NCBI GenBank assembly: GCA_007121535.1
Contig: SKKK01000701.1
Span: 1-39,174, forward strand
Reading direction: 5' to 3'
DNA from: Planctomycetaceae bacterium
GTDB lineage: Bacteria; Planctomycetota; Planctomycetia; Pirellulales; Pirellulaceae
Length of the DNA stretch: 39,174 nt
Shown here piece by piece: positions 1 through 13,997 of the stretch. Numbering within the stretch: the stretch's first letter is position 1; every line of letters begins with the position of its first letter. The notes beneath the pieces are model-generated. The model was given only the letters and a program-made list of their open reading frames with translations. It did no database searches and was not told the DNA's origin. The position numbers were made by a program, and so were the translations under genes.

Positions 1-115
1 GTCCGCTCACGGGAACGGTGGCTAGCGCCAGTCCGCTCACGGGAACGGTGGCTAGCGCCAGTCCGCTCACGGGAACGGTGGCTAGCGCCAGTCCGCTCAT
101 GGGAACGGTGGCTAC
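1..115. repeat. 30-bp tandem repeat array (REP-like), left-truncated
   Basis: Three identical 30-bp units (1-30, 31-60, 61-90) are followed by a fourth, partial unit (91-115) with one C-to-T change at base 100. Each unit contains CCGCTCAC and GGCTAGCGCC, and the order of these cores across unit junctions matches the dispersed repeat at 32307-32433. The last unit runs into the fusA stop codon (complement of 112-114), so the array is immediately downstream of the translation super-operon. There are no unique spacers, so this is not CRISPR. The array may continue beyond base 1. It could act as a 3' RNA-stabilising or terminator-like structure, but that is inference. Confidence 0.9.
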
Positions 116-2193
116 AACAGGTATTCCTTCGTGACTTCGGGTGGGGCAGGTGAGTATTTCAGAGGTTCCATCGAGCATCCGGCGCGCCCCTGGCTCAAGC
201 TGCGCATTGCGCTGGAATAGCCGAACAATTCCTTCAGCGGCGCGTGGGCTTCGATGACGCTGATTTCACCGCGGCTGTCCGTCCGAGCGATCAACGCCCT
301 GCGTTGCTGCAAGTCACCGACGAAATCGCCCAGGTAATCCTGCGGGGTGGTGATGTTCAACTTCATGATCGGTTCCAGCAGCACGGGTCCGCCTTTTTCC
401 AACCCCTTATGGAAGGCATCGTTGGCGGCGATGCGAAACGCCATGTCGTTGGAGGATTCATGATGGGACTCACCGCCCAGCACGGTGATCTTGAGCTTCA
501 TGAGCGGGAAACCGGCGATCTGCCCCCCTCCTTGCGCACAATTCTTCAACTCTTCGACCGCCGCATCCAGCCACTCGATGGGCAAGGTGTCGGGTGGACA
601 CAAATTCAAGACGGTGACGGTGGACGCATCGCCCGCCAGAGGCTCCATGCGGATCTGCAAACGTGCGAAGAGCTGCTGACCCGCCATTTGACGATGACAA
701 TCCCCCCAAACCTCGACGGCCCGCTCGATGGTTTCACGATAACTGACCTGCGGTTTGTGAAACTTGACTTTCAGGTTGAAATCGCGGAGCAACCGGTTCT
801 TGATGACCTCCAGATGCAGTTCCCCCATGCCGCTGATCAAGGTCTGGCCGGTCTCGCCCGACGTGATTTGCACGGTAGGATCTTGACGCTTGAGCATGTC
901 CAGCGTCGCGGCCAGCTTGTCACGCTCGGTGACGCTCTCGGGTTCGATCGCCATCGAGATCACGGTCTCCGGGAACGCGATCGTTTCCAGCAACACCGCA
1001 TCGCGCGTCGTGCACAGCGTATCGCCGGTCACCGAGTTCCGCAGTCCCACGATCGCGACGATATCGCCCGCCCGCGCGTGGTCGACTTGCATCTCGCGTT
1101 TGGTCGCATGGATGCGCCAGAGCTGGGCGACGTTTTCTTTCTTGTTCTTTCCCGGATTCAAGACTCGTGAATTCGGTTTGAGTTCTCCCGAATAGATGCG
1201 GATCCAGGACAGGTCGCCGGTCCTGGCGGGCAGTATTTTGAAAACCAAGCCGCAGAACGGTTCCTGCACGTCCGCTTGGCGGCACACTTTCGTTTCCTTT
1301 TTGTCCGAGCAGATGCCTTGCACCGGGGGAACTTCCAAAGGACTGGGAAGATAGTCGGCAACGCCGTCCAGCACCGGTTGGACGCCGATGCCGTGGAGGG
1401 CCGAGCCACAAAAGACGGGCTGGATCTGCAAGTGCACCGTCGCATCTCGGATCACGCGGCGGATCAAATCCGGAGGGATTTTCTCCTCCTGCAAAGCCAA
1501 CTCCATCAGTTGATCGCTGTGGCCATACAGTCGCTCGAGCATCGTTTCCCGCCAAAAACAAGCCAAATCGACGCAGTCTTCCGGGATTTCGCAAATTTCG
1601 ATAGATCGGCCTTCGGATTCGGCGTCAAACACCAACATCTTCATTTCGATCAGGTCGATGACGCCTCGAAACGGAGTCTTGGTATGTGCCGGTCCGGCGC
1701 CGATCGGGATCTGCACGGCGATCGGTGAGCCGTGCAAACGATACTGGATCTCTTCCAACGTCGCGTCGAAATCCGCACCTTCGCGATCCATTTTGTTGAT
1801 GAACGCGACCCGCGGCACGTGGTACCGGTCCGCTTGTCGCCAGACCGTCTCGCTCTGCGCTTCGACTCCCTCCCGAGCGCTGAACACGACGACGGCGCCG
1901 TCCAACACCCTGAGGCAACGTTCGACTTCGGCGGTGAAATCGACGTGTCCGGGTGTGTCCAGCAGATTGACGTGGACATGTCTCCAATCGAAGGTAACGC
2001 AAGCCGAATAGATCGTGATCCCGCGATCCTGCTCCTCGGGATCCGAATCGGTCTCGGTGGTGCCCATATCCACCATGCCCACACGATGCTTGGCTCCGCT
2101 GTAAAACAGCATGCGCTCGGTGACCGTCGTCTTGCCGGCATCGATATGGGCGATGATCCCGATGTTGCGGATATTTTCGATCTGCCGATTCAT
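112..2193 (-). CDS. fusA: Elongation factor G (non-canonical, planctomycete type)
   Basis: Translational GTPase that drives translocation of tRNA and mRNA on the ribosome. From the ATG at 2193 it has 693 residues. The G motifs are AHIDAGKT (15-22), RGIT (57-60), DTPGH (79-83) and NKMD (133-136), followed by domains II-V ending in an EF-G C-terminus with LLEPIMK and GRAGCSMEPLKY. A TTG 36 bases upstream is in frame, but the ATG directly precedes the conserved start of the GTPase domain. The domain IV segment that is normally RQSGGRGQYG reads RQMAGQQLFA. The tip-loop histidine appears kept in GESHHESSND. It lies after rpsL-rpsG, the str-operon position, which argues for the main translocase. 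The divergence resembles the EF-G subfamilies described in spirochaetes, planctomycetes and deltaproteobacteria, so a specialised paralogue is possible. Confidence 0.93.
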   Translation of the reverse strand: MNRQIENIRNIGIIAHIDAGKTTVTERMLFYSGAKHRVGMVDMGTTETDSDPEEQDRGITIYSACVTFDWRHVHVNLLDTPGHVDFTAEVERCLRVLDGAVVVFSAREGVEAQSETVWRQADRYHVPRVAFINKMDREGADFDATLEEIQYRLHGSPIAVQIPIGAGPAHTKTPFRGVIDLIEMKMLVFDAESEGRSIEICEIPEDCVDLACFWRETMLERLYGHSDQLMELALQEEKIPPDLIRRVIRDATVHLQIQPVFCGSALHGIGVQPVLDGVADYLPSPLEVPPVQGICSDKKETKVCRQADVQEPFCGLVFKILPARTGDLSWIRIYSGELKPNSRVLNPGKNKKENVAQLWRIHATKREMQVDHARAGDIVAIVGLRNSVTGDTLCTTRDAVLLETIAFPETVISMAIEPESVTERDKLAATLDMLKRQDPTVQITSGETGQTLISGMGELHLEVIKNRLLRDFNLKVKFHKPQVSYRETIERAVEVWGDCHRQMAGQQLFARLQIRMEPLAGDASTVTVLNLCPPDTLPIEWLDAAVEELKNCAQGGGQIAGFPLMKLKITVLGGESHHESSNDMAFRIAANDAFHKGLEKGGPVLLEPIMKLNITTPQDYLGDFVGDLQQRRALIARTDSRGEISVIEAHAPLKELFGYSSAMRSLSQGRAGCSMEPLKYSPAPPEVTKEYLL

Positions 2194-2274
2194 AAGCGAA
2201 GGATATCGAGTTCCATTTTGAGTGCGCAAAAAGAACGCCGCGATGGGGATCGCGGCGTCTACCGTGCGGCAAGC

Positions 2275-2745
2275 CTACCATGCAAAGTGGGCAAACGCCT
2301 TATTCGCCTCGGCCATCCGATGGGTGTTTTCCCGACGCGTCATGGCCGACCCTTCGCGGTTGTAGGCGGCGAACAGTTCATCGGCCAGTTTCAACGCCGT
2401 CGGTCGCCCTTTCTTTTCGCGAACGGCCAGCAGGATCCAACGGATGGCCAAGGATTGCTGGCGGTTCTTGTTGACCTGCATCGGCACCTGGTACGAGGCG
2501 CCACCGACTCGTTTCGAGCGAACTTCGATATGCGGCTTGACGTTGTCCAGAGCCGTGTGGAACACTTCGATCGGTTCCTGCTCGGGCAAACGCCGCTTCA
2601 GTTCGTCCAAGGCATCGTAAAACACGCCCTGCGCGATACTCTTCTTGCCATCCCACATCAGGCAATTGATGAACTTGCTGGCCAGCAGCGACTGGTAACG
2701 CGGGTCTGGCCTGAGTTGTGTTCGACTGGAGGTGATTCGACCCAT
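2275..2745 (-). CDS. rpsG: 30S ribosomal protein S7 (uS7)
   Basis: uS7 nucleates assembly of the 30S head and contacts E-site tRNA. The product has 156 residues, the usual length. It keeps the family signature around [16 protein letters not shown]-like residues near the N-terminus, the [11 protein letters not shown] segment in the middle (about 78-88) and an [17 protein letters not shown]-type C-terminus. The ATG at 2745 lies 6 bases after the rpsL stop, so the two genes are almost certainly cotranscribed and probably translationally linked. fusA follows 81 bases downstream. The rpsL-rpsG-fusA order is the classical str operon. Confidence 0.98.
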   Translation of the reverse strand: MGRITSSRTQLRPDPRYQSLLASKFINCLMWDGKKSIAQGVFYDALDELKRRLPEQEPIEVFHTALDNVKPHIEVRSKRVGGASYQVPMQVNKNRQQSLAIRWILLAVREKKGRPTALKLADELFAAYNREGSAMTRRENTHRMAEANKAFAHFAW

Positions 2746-2751
2746 GGACGT

Positions 2752-3120
2752 TTACTTCCTTTTCGCACCGTAACGACTTCGGGACTGCTTTCGCCCGTCG
2801 ACTCCAAGCGTATCCAGAGCGCCGCGGATCACTTGATAACGCACGCCGGGCAAATCGCGGACTCGTCCACCCCGCACCAACACGATCGAGTGTTCTTGCA
2901 GGTTGTGTCCTTCACCCGGGATGTAGACCGTAACTTCTTTGCCGTTGGACAACCGCACTCGGGTGATCTTTCGCAGCGCCGAATTCGGCTTCTTGGGCGT
3001 CATTGTCCGCACCTGCAAGCAGACCCCCTGCTTTTGAGGGCATGCGTCAAGCACCGGCGCTTTGGTCGCCTTCCGCTGAGCACGACGGCGTCGACGGACT
3101 AATTGGTTAATCGTAGGCAT
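2752..3120 (-). CDS. rpsL: 30S ribosomal protein S12 (uS12), with Arg at position 88
   Basis: uS12 lines the decoding centre and controls accuracy. It has 122 residues and aligns along its length with bacterial uS12: NQLVRR at the N-terminus, [11 protein letters not shown] (41-51), [10 protein letters not shown] and [12 protein letters not shown] (84-95). Lys43 (counting Met) of the PKKPNS loop is kept. Position 88, normally Lys in GGRVKDLPG, is Arg. The equivalent K88R change (K87R in mature E. coli numbering) is a well-known streptomycin-resistance substitution. Asp89, the RimO methylthiolation site, is retained. The gene starts 105 bases after the end of rpoC and heads the str block. Confidence 0.98.
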   Translation of the reverse strand: MPTINQLVRRRRRAQRKATKAPVLDACPQKQGVCLQVRTMTPKKPNSALRKITRVRLSNGKEVTVYIPGEGHNLQEHSIVLVRGGRVRDLPGVRYQVIRGALDTLGVDGRKQSRSRYGAKRK

Positions 3121-3224
3121 GGTGTGCCTTTACTGCACCTTTCTAAAAAACGCGATCGGAGGACTTCTTAGCAAAGCTCAGGACAAATCCCAAGAAGCCA
3201 AGCATATCGGTGATCGGCCGTATG

Positions 3225-7610
<4,386 letters not shown>

Positions 7611-7664
7611 ATGCCTGTGCTCCTTTCAGGAATGGATTGCAAATCGTTCCGAGGTCGCCACGGT

Positions 7665-10600
7665 TCAGATGCGGCGTTTCTCCAACTGCATATTCAAAGC
7701 CAAGCCACGGATCTCGTTGGTCAATACGTCGAAGCTGGCCGGAGTACCCGCTTCCAAAGTATTTTCCCCCTTGACCATGGACTCGTAGATTTTCGTACGT
7801 CCTTCCACGTCGTCGCTCTTGACGGTCAGCAGTTCTTGCAAGATGAATGCGGCTCCGTAGGCTTCCAACGCCCAAACTTCCATCTCGCCGAACCGCTGCC
7901 CACCAAACCGGGCCTTGCCACCCAGCGGTTGCTGGGTAATCAGCGAATAAGGCCCGGTACTGCGAGCGTGAACTTTGTCGTCCACCAAGTGATGCAATTT
8001 CAGCATGTAGATGTACCCGACCGTCGTCTCCTGCGAGAACGGCTCGCCGGTTCGACCATCGATCAATTGAACTTTACCGTGACGCGGCAGCCCCGCCTGG
8101 TGCAACGCATCGTTGACATCTTCTTCCGAAGCACCATCGAAAACGGGGGTAATCGCCTGGAAGCCCAACTTGGCCCCGGCCCATCCCAGGTGCGTCTCCA
8201 GAATCTGACCGACGTTCATACGGCTGGGCACGCCCAGGGGGTTCAGCATGATCTGCAGCGGCGTCCCGTCAGGAAGGTACGGCATGTCTTCGACAGGCAG
8301 GATCTTTGCGATGACCCCCTTATTCCCATGCCGCCCGGCCATCTTGTCACCTACCGAGACCACGCGTTTGGTGGCCACGTAAACCTTGACCATCTGCAAG
8401 ACGCCGCTCCGCAGTTCGTCGCCACGCTTCAGGCTGTTCAACCGTCGATCGCGATCGTCGATGGCGTTTTCGACGGTCGGCCAGTGGCTCTGATGGATCT
8501 TCTGGACTTCTTCCCGTTTTTCCTCCGGCAATTTGTCCCCCAGAGTCGCCAAGCGGAAATTCTGGGCTTTCTCTACAAGGAACTTCAAATCCTGATCGCC
8601 GGTCAACGGCGTGTTGTCTTCGTCCGTCAGAGGTCGGCCGATCGCCTGCTCCATCTCCTCGATCATCGCCTGAAAAGCCTTGGCAATGATCTCGTTTCCC
8701 TCCGCCTCGACCTGCTTCAATTGTTGTTCGAATTCCTTCCGTTCCTCCTCCGACAGGCTCATGCGACGCGAGAACTTTTGCGTATCGATCACGATGCCTT
8801 CCAAACCGGAGGGGGCTTCCAGCGAGTCGTTTTTCACGTCTTCGCCGGCGCGGCCGAAAATCGCATGCAACAACTTTTCTTCCGGCGTCAATTCGGTCTT
8901 GGACTTGGGTGACACCTTGCCGACCAAGATATCTCCAGGGGAAACCCGAGTTCCGATCTGCACGATCCCCGTTTCGTCCAAGTTCCGCAGAGCCTTTTCC
9001 GAGACGTTCGGGATGTCCCGAGTGAACTCTTCACGCCCCAACTTCGTCTCGCGGATCTCCACGTCGAATTCCTCGATGTGGATCGATGTGTACGTGTCGT
9101 TCTGGACCAGTTCCTCGCTGATGATGATCGCGTCCTCGAAATTGAATCCATCGAACGACATGAAGCCGACCAACACGTTGCGTCCCAACGCCAATTCGCC
9201 TTGATAGGTCGCGGCGCCGTCTGCCAGAACCTGCCCCTTTTCTACCTTGTCGCCAACCCGAACGATCGGCTTCTGGTTCAAGCAGGTCCGTTCGTTCAGA
9301 CCTCGAAACTTTTTCAGCAGATACACGTCGCCACCCACTTCGATACGGTTGGCGTCTACATAATTGACGGTGCCCGAACGACGTGCGGTCACAACCATGC
9401 TGCTGTTACGAGCCACGTACTGCTCCATGCCGGTCGCAACGATGGGCGGCTCGGTGACCAATAGGGGAACGGCCTGCCGCTGCATGTTGGAACCCATCAA
9501 GGCGCGGTTGGCATCGTCGTGTTCCAGGAACGGGATCAGCCCCGCCGAGACGCCCACCATCTGGCTGGGGGCCACGTCGATGTAGTCGACCTGCTCGGGC
9601 AGCACGATCTCGAAGTCCGAACGATGTCGAGCGATCAAGTTGGCGCCACCCACCAGTTTTCCACTTTGCACCTCGGAATCGGCCGGCGCTACGTACGCAT
9701 CCGTTTCCTGGTCCGCTCGCAGCCAGACGATCTCCTCGGTCAGCTTCCCCTCCTTGACCACGCGGTAAGGCGTTACCAAAAAGCCGTATCCGTCGACACC
9801 AGCGTAGATCGCCAAGCTGGAGATCAGCCCGATGTTGGTTCCTTCCGGCGTCTCGATCGGACAAATGCGACCGTAGTGCGAGATATGGACGTCACGCACT
9901 TCGAACCCGGCTCGCTTGCGGTTCAATCCGCCCGGACCCAAGGCCGATAAACGGCGTTCATGGGTCAATTGGGAAAGCGGGTTCGTTTGATCGACGACCT
10001 GCGAAAGCTCCCCGCGACCGAAGAAGTATTCGATTGCTGCGGAAACACTCTTGGGATTGATCAAGCTCCTGGGCGTCATGTCTTCGGCATCCTTCAAGCT
10101 CATCCGCTCCTGGACCGTTCGCCGAAGTTTCAGGAAACCCTTTCGAAGCTCGTCGCTGGCCAATTCCTCAATGGTGCGCAATCGCCGGTTTCCCAAATGG
10201 TCGATGTCGTCGATCTCGGCATGTTCATCGCTGGCATGCAACGCCAGCATGTACTTGATCGACGCAATCAGATCCTCCGGACGCAACGTCTGCTCGTCCT
10301 CCGGCAGATCGACGTTCAGCTTTCGATTGATGCGAAAACGGCCGACTCGCCCCAAGCGATACCGGTTGACGTCGTAGAACTTCTCCTGGAATAACGTTCG
10401 CGCTTTTTCCAATTGCGGCGGGTTCCCCGGCCGCAATCGCTGATAGATCCGCAACAACGCCTCTTCGTGACTGGACGTGTTATCCTCCTGCAAGCTGTTG
10501 AAAATCAACGGGGCTTTCTCGGCCTCCGTGACTTCCACTTCCTTCACCCCGGAGGTACAAATCAACTCGGCGATATTATTCGTGATCTTCTGGCCCGACT

Positions 10601-11384
10601 CCACCAGGATTTCGCCGGCTCGATCGCTGCTGCTGGGATAAACGATGTCGTCGACCGCAATCTTGCCTTCGATTTTCGCGGCACATCGTCCGTCCTTGAT
10701 TTTTTCCACGTGCGTCTCGTAGAACGCGCGGACAATTTCCGCATCCGTCCCCAGTTCCGCGCTCATCGCTCGTAGCAACGTCATCGCCGAGAACTTACCG
10801 CTCTGGTCGATGCGGACACTCAAAGTGTCCTTCTTCGTGGCGTTGATCTCGATCCAACTGCCCCGTTCGGGAATCACACGGCAACTGGGCAATTTCCGAT
10901 CCGATGTGCCGTCCTGTTCCATCACAAAATCAACGCCCGGACTGCGATGCAATTGGCTGACGACCACGCGCTCGGCACCGTTGATGATGAATTCGCCACC
11001 GCCGAGCATGATCGGCAGATCCCCCAAATACACCTCCTCGTCCAGCGGTTGCTCCTTCTTCAGTCGCAACCAGATCCGGAAAGGACGACCGTACGTCAAG
11101 CGCAACTGTCGACACTCGTCGGGAACGTAACGGGGCTTGCCCAACTCGTACCGCAAGTATTCCAACGATGTTTGCTTATCATAGCTCTCGATGGGGAAGA
11201 TTTCGCGCAGCACGGCTTCCAAGCCTTGCGCCGCACGGCTGTCCGAAGGTACATCCTCCTGCAGAAACGTCCGATAACTCTCCGTCTGGATCTGCGTCAG
11301 GTCCGGGATAAACGGGGCCTCCCGATTGCTCCCGAAGTACCTTACTTCTTGTGTCTGCAGACGCCTTTCAATAGGGGTGGGCAT
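7665..11384 (-). CDS. rpoB: DNA-directed RNA polymerase subunit beta
   Basis: Second large RNA polymerase subunit, 1239 residues, shorter than the 1342 of E. coli. It carries the fork-loop and rifampicin-pocket region at 458-482, the segment [13 protein letters not shown] soon after, and near the C-terminus [18 protein letters not shown]. In the rifampicin region the residues equivalent to E. coli Phe514, Met515 and Asn518 are Val463, Val464 and Thr467. Asp516, His526 and Ser531 equivalents are conserved. The ATG at 11384 has CGGAG about 10 bases upstream. A 236-base gap separates it from rplL, the place where many bacteria have an attenuator. Confidence 0.99.
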   Translation of the reverse strand: MPTPIERRLQTQEVRYFGSNREAPFIPDLTQIQTESYRTFLQEDVPSDSRAAQGLEAVLREIFPIESYDKQTSLEYLRYELGKPRYVPDECRQLRLTYGRPFRIWLRLKKEQPLDEEVYLGDLPIMLGGGEFIINGAERVVVSQLHRSPGVDFVMEQDGTSDRKLPSCRVIPERGSWIEINATKKDTLSVRIDQSGKFSAMTLLRAMSAELGTDAEIVRAFYETHVEKIKDGRCAAKIEGKIAVDDIVYPSSSDRAGEILVESGQKITNNIAELICTSGVKEVEVTEAEKAPLIFNSLQEDNTSSHEEALLRIYQRLRPGNPPQLEKARTLFQEKFYDVNRYRLGRVGRFRINRKLNVDLPEDEQTLRPEDLIASIKYMLALHASDEHAEIDDIDHLGNRRLRTIEELASDELRKGFLKLRRTVQERMSLKDAEDMTPRSLINPKSVSAAIEYFFGRGELSQVVDQTNPLSQLTHERRLSALGPGGLNRKRAGFEVRDVHISHYGRICPIETPEGTNIGLISSLAIYAGVDGYGFLVTPYRVVKEGKLTEEIVWLRADQETDAYVAPADSEVQSGKLVGGANLIARHRSDFEIVLPEQVDYIDVAPSQMVGVSAGLIPFLEHDDANRALMGSNMQRQAVPLLVTEPPIVATGMEQYVARNSSMVVTARRSGTVNYVDANRIEVGGDVYLLKKFRGLNERTCLNQKPIVRVGDKVEKGQVLADGAATYQGELALGRNVLVGFMSFDGFNFEDAIIISEELVQNDTYTSIHIEEFDVEIRETKLGREEFTRDIPNVSEKALRNLDETGIVQIGTRVSPGDILVGKVSPKSKTELTPEEKLLHAIFGRAGEDVKNDSLEAPSGLEGIVIDTQKFSRRMSLSEEERKEFEQQLKQVEAEGNEIIAKAFQAMIEEMEQAIGRPLTDEDNTPLTGDQDLKFLVEKAQNFRLATLGDKLPEEKREEVQKIHQSHWPTVENAIDDRDRRLNSLKRGDELRSGVLQMVKVYVATKRVVSVGDKMAGRHGNKGVIAKILPVEDMPYLPDGTPLQIMLNPLGVPSRMNVGQILETHLGWAGAKLGFQAITPVFDGASEEDVNDALHQAGLPRHGKVQLIDGRTGEPFSQETTVGYIYMLKLHHLVDDKVHARSTGPYSLITQQPLGGKARFGGQRFGEMEVWALEAYGAAFILQELLTVKSDDVEGRTKIYESMVKGENTLEAGTPASFDVLTNEIRGLALNMQLEKRRI

Positions 11385-11620
11385 AAATATACTCCGGGAT
11401 TAGAGTCCTGGTCGGGGCGGGGTCTTGGGCTGAATCCGAGGCGAAAACGATGATAGACAGCTTCACCCGCTGCGCGCACCCTGAGCGCAGTTGATAGCGA
11501 AGCTCGAAAAAATCGCTAGAAATCGTCCAGATCAGTGTCAAACGTCCACTACCTGCGCTGACCACCACCCTAGGAGGTGGGCAGCAACTAGTCGTGTAGA
11601 GCGAACATGAACCAACGTGA
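11385..11620 (-). other. rplL-rpoB intergenic region with weak regulatory candidates
   Basis: This 236-base gap precedes rpoB on the minus strand. A small hairpin is possible at 11565-11580 (5-bp CCACC/GGTGG stem, 6-base loop) without a U-tract, so it is at best a weak attenuator. A perfect TTGACA lies at 11536-11541, but the hexamer 17 bases downstream (TAGCGA) is a poor -10. In E. coli the same gap holds a partial terminator and an RNase III site; whether it does here cannot be told from sequence alone. I see no gene in it. Confidence 0.35.
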
Positions 11621-12028
11621 CTACTTCAATTCGACCGAACCGCCGGCTTCTTCAAGCTCGGCCTTCATCTTTTCTGCCTCTTCCTTGGTAGCTGCCTGCT
11701 TCAAAGTGGCCGGCACGCTTTCGACCAACTTTTTCGAATCCATGAGGGAAGCCCCTGTCAAGTTCTTGACAACCTTGACCACATTCAACTTCTTATCGCC
11801 GAATCCCGTCAAGACGACATCGAACTCGGTTTTTTCGACTTCCGCCGCCGGACCGCCCTCAGCGGGCGCCGCCATCACGACCCCGCCACCGGCGGCCGGC
11901 TCGATGCCGTACTTGTCCTTCAAGTAATCGCTCAACTCCTTCGCCTGCTTGAGAGTCAAATCGGCGATCTTGTCCCCGAGTTCCTGGGTCGAGGGAGAAA
12001 ACTCTTTCGTTGCAACTGCTTCTGACAT
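11621..12028 (-). CDS. rplL: 50S ribosomal protein L7/L12 (bL12)
   Basis: bL12 forms the mobile stalk that recruits translational GTPases. From the ATG at 12028 it has 135 residues: an N-terminal dimerisation helix region (about 1-45), an Ala/Gly-rich hinge, and the globular C-terminal domain with EKTEFDVVLTGFGDKKL and the VKNLTGASLMDSKKLVE helix that contacts factors. The open frame extends about 290 bases further upstream, but the first conserved residues begin at 12028 and an AGAAAGG sequence lies about 14 bases before it. An ATG at 12052 lacks a ribosome-binding site. It follows rplJ by 104 bases. Confidence 0.97.
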   Translation of the reverse strand: MSEAVATKEFSPSTQELGDKIADLTLKQAKELSDYLKDKYGIEPAAGGGVVMAAPAEGGPAAEVEKTEFDVVLTGFGDKKLNVVKVVKNLTGASLMDSKKLVESVPATLKQAATKEEAEKMKAELEEAGGSVELK

Positions 12029-12132
12029 GACGCTATGGGCCCTTTCTGACATTTGGCACCGAGACAACGCGGCTCGATGCTCCCGGTTATTGAAGTAGTA
12101 GACTCGTGTTCGGTTCCTGCTGGACGTATGAA

Positions 12133-12705
12133 CTACTCGCCAGCGGCTGGATTGGCTTCTTCTTCCGCTTCTTCCGCGTTTTCTTCTTCCGCGCCTTCTG
12201 CCTTTTTCTCGACCTGACTGGCCAACGCACCACCCGGCGCCAACAACTGTGAACTGATCTGTGCACCAGGAGACAGGATTTGACCCAACAGCAGGCTCAA
12301 TTGACCCTCGCGATTGGGCCACTTGCTGATATCCTTGACCATCTGGGCCGAAAGATGTTCACCGTCCATCACGCCGCCACGCGGCTCGAACGGTTGAAAT
12401 TCGCCGCTACGTTGAATATCGATGACCTCTTTGGCCAGCGAGATAACATCCTCGCCGCCCCAGAGCATCGCCAACGTTCCCGCAGCGCCGTCGAACGCCG
12501 CCGCCAACGGCGTTCCCTCACATGCCCGTCGAGCCAAGTTATTCTTGACGACCATCAAATTCATCTGCTTTTCGCGAAGACGCTTGCGAAGCTGGACGGT
12601 CTTGTTGGCATCCAGCCCCACCACGTTGACCAACAACGCGTCTTCCACCCCGGAAAGCCGTTGAGACAAATCTTTGGTAACGAGATCTTTTACGTATTTG
12701 CTCAT
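12133..12705 (-). CDS. rplJ: 50S ribosomal protein L10 (uL10) with acidic C-terminal tail
   Basis: uL10 anchors the L12 dimers to the ribosome and in many bacteria represses its own operon by binding the leader. From the ATG at 12705 it has 190 residues, about 20 more than usual. The core (MSKYVKDLVTKDL at the start, then VVKNNLARRA) is recognisable, and a helix for L12 binding follows. The last 25 or so residues are a Glu/Ala-rich low-complexity tail (EGAEEENAEEAEEEANPA). The frame is open upstream to 12774, but that would overlap rplA and shows no family similarity. Confidence 0.96.
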   Translation of the reverse strand: MSKYVKDLVTKDLSQRLSGVEDALLVNVVGLDANKTVQLRKRLREKQMNLMVVKNNLARRACEGTPLAAAFDGAAGTLAMLWGGEDVISLAKEVIDIQRSGEFQPFEPRGGVMDGEHLSAQMVKDISKWPNREGQLSLLLGQILSPGAQISSQLLAPGGALASQVEKKAEGAEEENAEEAEEEANPAAGE

Positions 12706-12754
12706 TCGTGTGCCATTTCTTGAAAGCCAAACGTGTTTCGCAAGCCGGTCGCTA

Positions 12755-13435
12755 TCAGGCCGCGATACGTACACTGGGGCTCATCGTCGCCGCAATCGCC
12801 ACGCCCCGCAGGTAAGTGCCTCGAACGGCGACGGGCTTCATCCCGATGACCAGATCCATAAATGCCCGGATGTTTTCCCGCAGTTTTTCATCGTCGAAGC
12901 TCAGCCGCCCCACGACCGCGTGAACGTTTCCGCCCGAATCGTTGCGGAACTCCACCTTTCCAGCCTTGTACTCCTTCACCACTCTTGCCACATCCGGCGT
13001 CACGGTTCCCGCTCGAGGCGATGGCATCAGGCCCCGAGGACCCAACACGCGTCCCAGCGGACCGACCAGGCCCATCATGTCAGGGGCTGCGATGCACGCG
13101 TCGAATTCCAACCATCCATCTTTGATCCGCTTGGCCAGATCCTCCTGGCCGACCTCGTCCGCCCCAGCCTCCTTGGCAGCATCCGCCAAATCGCCTTTCG
13201 CAAAGACGATCACTCGCTGAGTCTTCCCGATCCCGTGCGGCAGCACGATCGAACCACGGACGATCTGGTCGGCTTGTCGTGGGTCGATGCCCAACCGCAT
13301 GTGGATCTCGACCGTTTGATCGAATTTGGTGTTCGCACTTCGCTTCAGCAAGGCCACGGCCGCATCCAATGGCAGCATCTCCTTGCTGGGAAACTCTTTG
13401 CTGAGCGCCTCGTATCGTTTGGATCGCTTCGTCAT
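12755..13435 (-). CDS. rplA: 50S ribosomal protein L1 (uL1)
   Basis: uL1 forms the L1 stalk that moves deacylated tRNA out of the E site. In other bacteria it represses the rplK-rplA message. The 226-residue product has the family core: [35 protein letters not shown], and the [10 protein letters not shown] motif in [17 protein letters not shown]. It lies 80 bases after rplK and 49 bases before rplJ, the usual L11 operon order. The ATG at 13435 matches the family start. Confidence 0.98.
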   Translation of the reverse strand: MTKRSKRYEALSKEFPSKEMLPLDAAVALLKRSANTKFDQTVEIHMRLGIDPRQADQIVRGSIVLPHGIGKTQRVIVFAKGDLADAAKEAGADEVGQEDLAKRIKDGWLEFDACIAAPDMMGLVGPLGRVLGPRGLMPSPRAGTVTPDVARVVKEYKAGKVEFRNDSGGNVHAVVGRLSFDDEKLRENIRAFMDLVIGMKPVAVRGTYLRGVAIAATMSPSVRIAA

Positions 13436-13515
13436 CGTCTTATCCCATCCCGATTCAATGTATTATTGCGTGATTGTCGAGTGAACGGGCAACGTCTCCC
13501 CAGATTCCCACCAGA

Positions 13516-13941
13516 CTAACCTTCGACATCCAGCCCCATGCTCCGAGCCGTTCCCGCGACCATCCGGCAGGCCGCCTCCAAATCGCCAGCGTTCAGGTCC
13601 GCCATCTTTTTCTGAGCGATCTCTTCGATCTGAGCACGGGTCACTCTCCCAACCTTGTCCTTATTGGGCACACCCGAACCCTTCGCAATTCCCGCGACCT
13701 GCTTCAAAAGCGAGGCAGCCGGTGGGCTCTTGGTGATGAACTCGAACGTGCGATCGTTGAAAACGCTGACCACGACCGGGATGGGGGTCCCATTATACTC
13801 CTTGGTTCTGTCGTTGAATTGCTGGACAAATTGCCCCAAATTGATTCCAAACTTACCCAGCGACGTGCCGACCGGCGGGGCCGGAGTAGCCTGACCACCG
13901 GGTACCTGGAACTTCGCTTGACCGACCAACTTCTTCGCCAT
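13516..13941 (-). CDS. rplK: 50S ribosomal protein L11 (uL11)
   Basis: uL11 binds the GTPase-associated centre of 23S rRNA next to the L10/L12 stalk and is the thiostrepton-site protein. The 141-residue length is standard. It has the N-terminal Pro-rich segment GGQATPAPPVGTSLG, the linker, and the rRNA-binding C-terminal domain ending in CRMVAGTARSMGLDVEG. The gene lies 56 bases downstream of nusG and heads the ribosomal part of the cluster. Confidence 0.98.
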   Translation of the reverse strand: MAKKLVGQAKFQVPGGQATPAPPVGTSLGKFGINLGQFVQQFNDRTKEYNGTPIPVVVSVFNDRTFEFITKSPPAASLLKQVAGIAKGSGVPNKDKVGRVTRAQIEEIAQKKMADLNAGDLEAACRMVAGTARSMGLDVEG

Positions 13942-13997
13942 GTAACTCTACCCTGCCTGCAAAAATTTTCCCTACTGACCTGATCCTGCGTGCACCG

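Noticed and set aside
1-115. CRISPR array
   Set aside because: Repeats are directly adjacent with no unique spacers, and no cas gene is present.
1732-3102. A 456-codon plus-strand frame opposite fusA, rpsG and rpsL
   Set aside because: Crosses three conserved genes in antisense; no motif.
11368-11568. A 66-codon minus-strand frame in the rplL-rpoB gap, possible leader peptide
   Set aside because: No ribosome-binding site of note, overlaps the rpoB start out of frame, and the sequence is unremarkable.
11565-11580. Rho-independent terminator between rplL and rpoB
   Set aside because: Stem is only 5 bp and no T-run follows; kept only as a weak note in the intergenic entry.
12029-12322. Longer start for rplL
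   Set aside because: The extra 98 residues match no bL12 protein and overlap rplJ.
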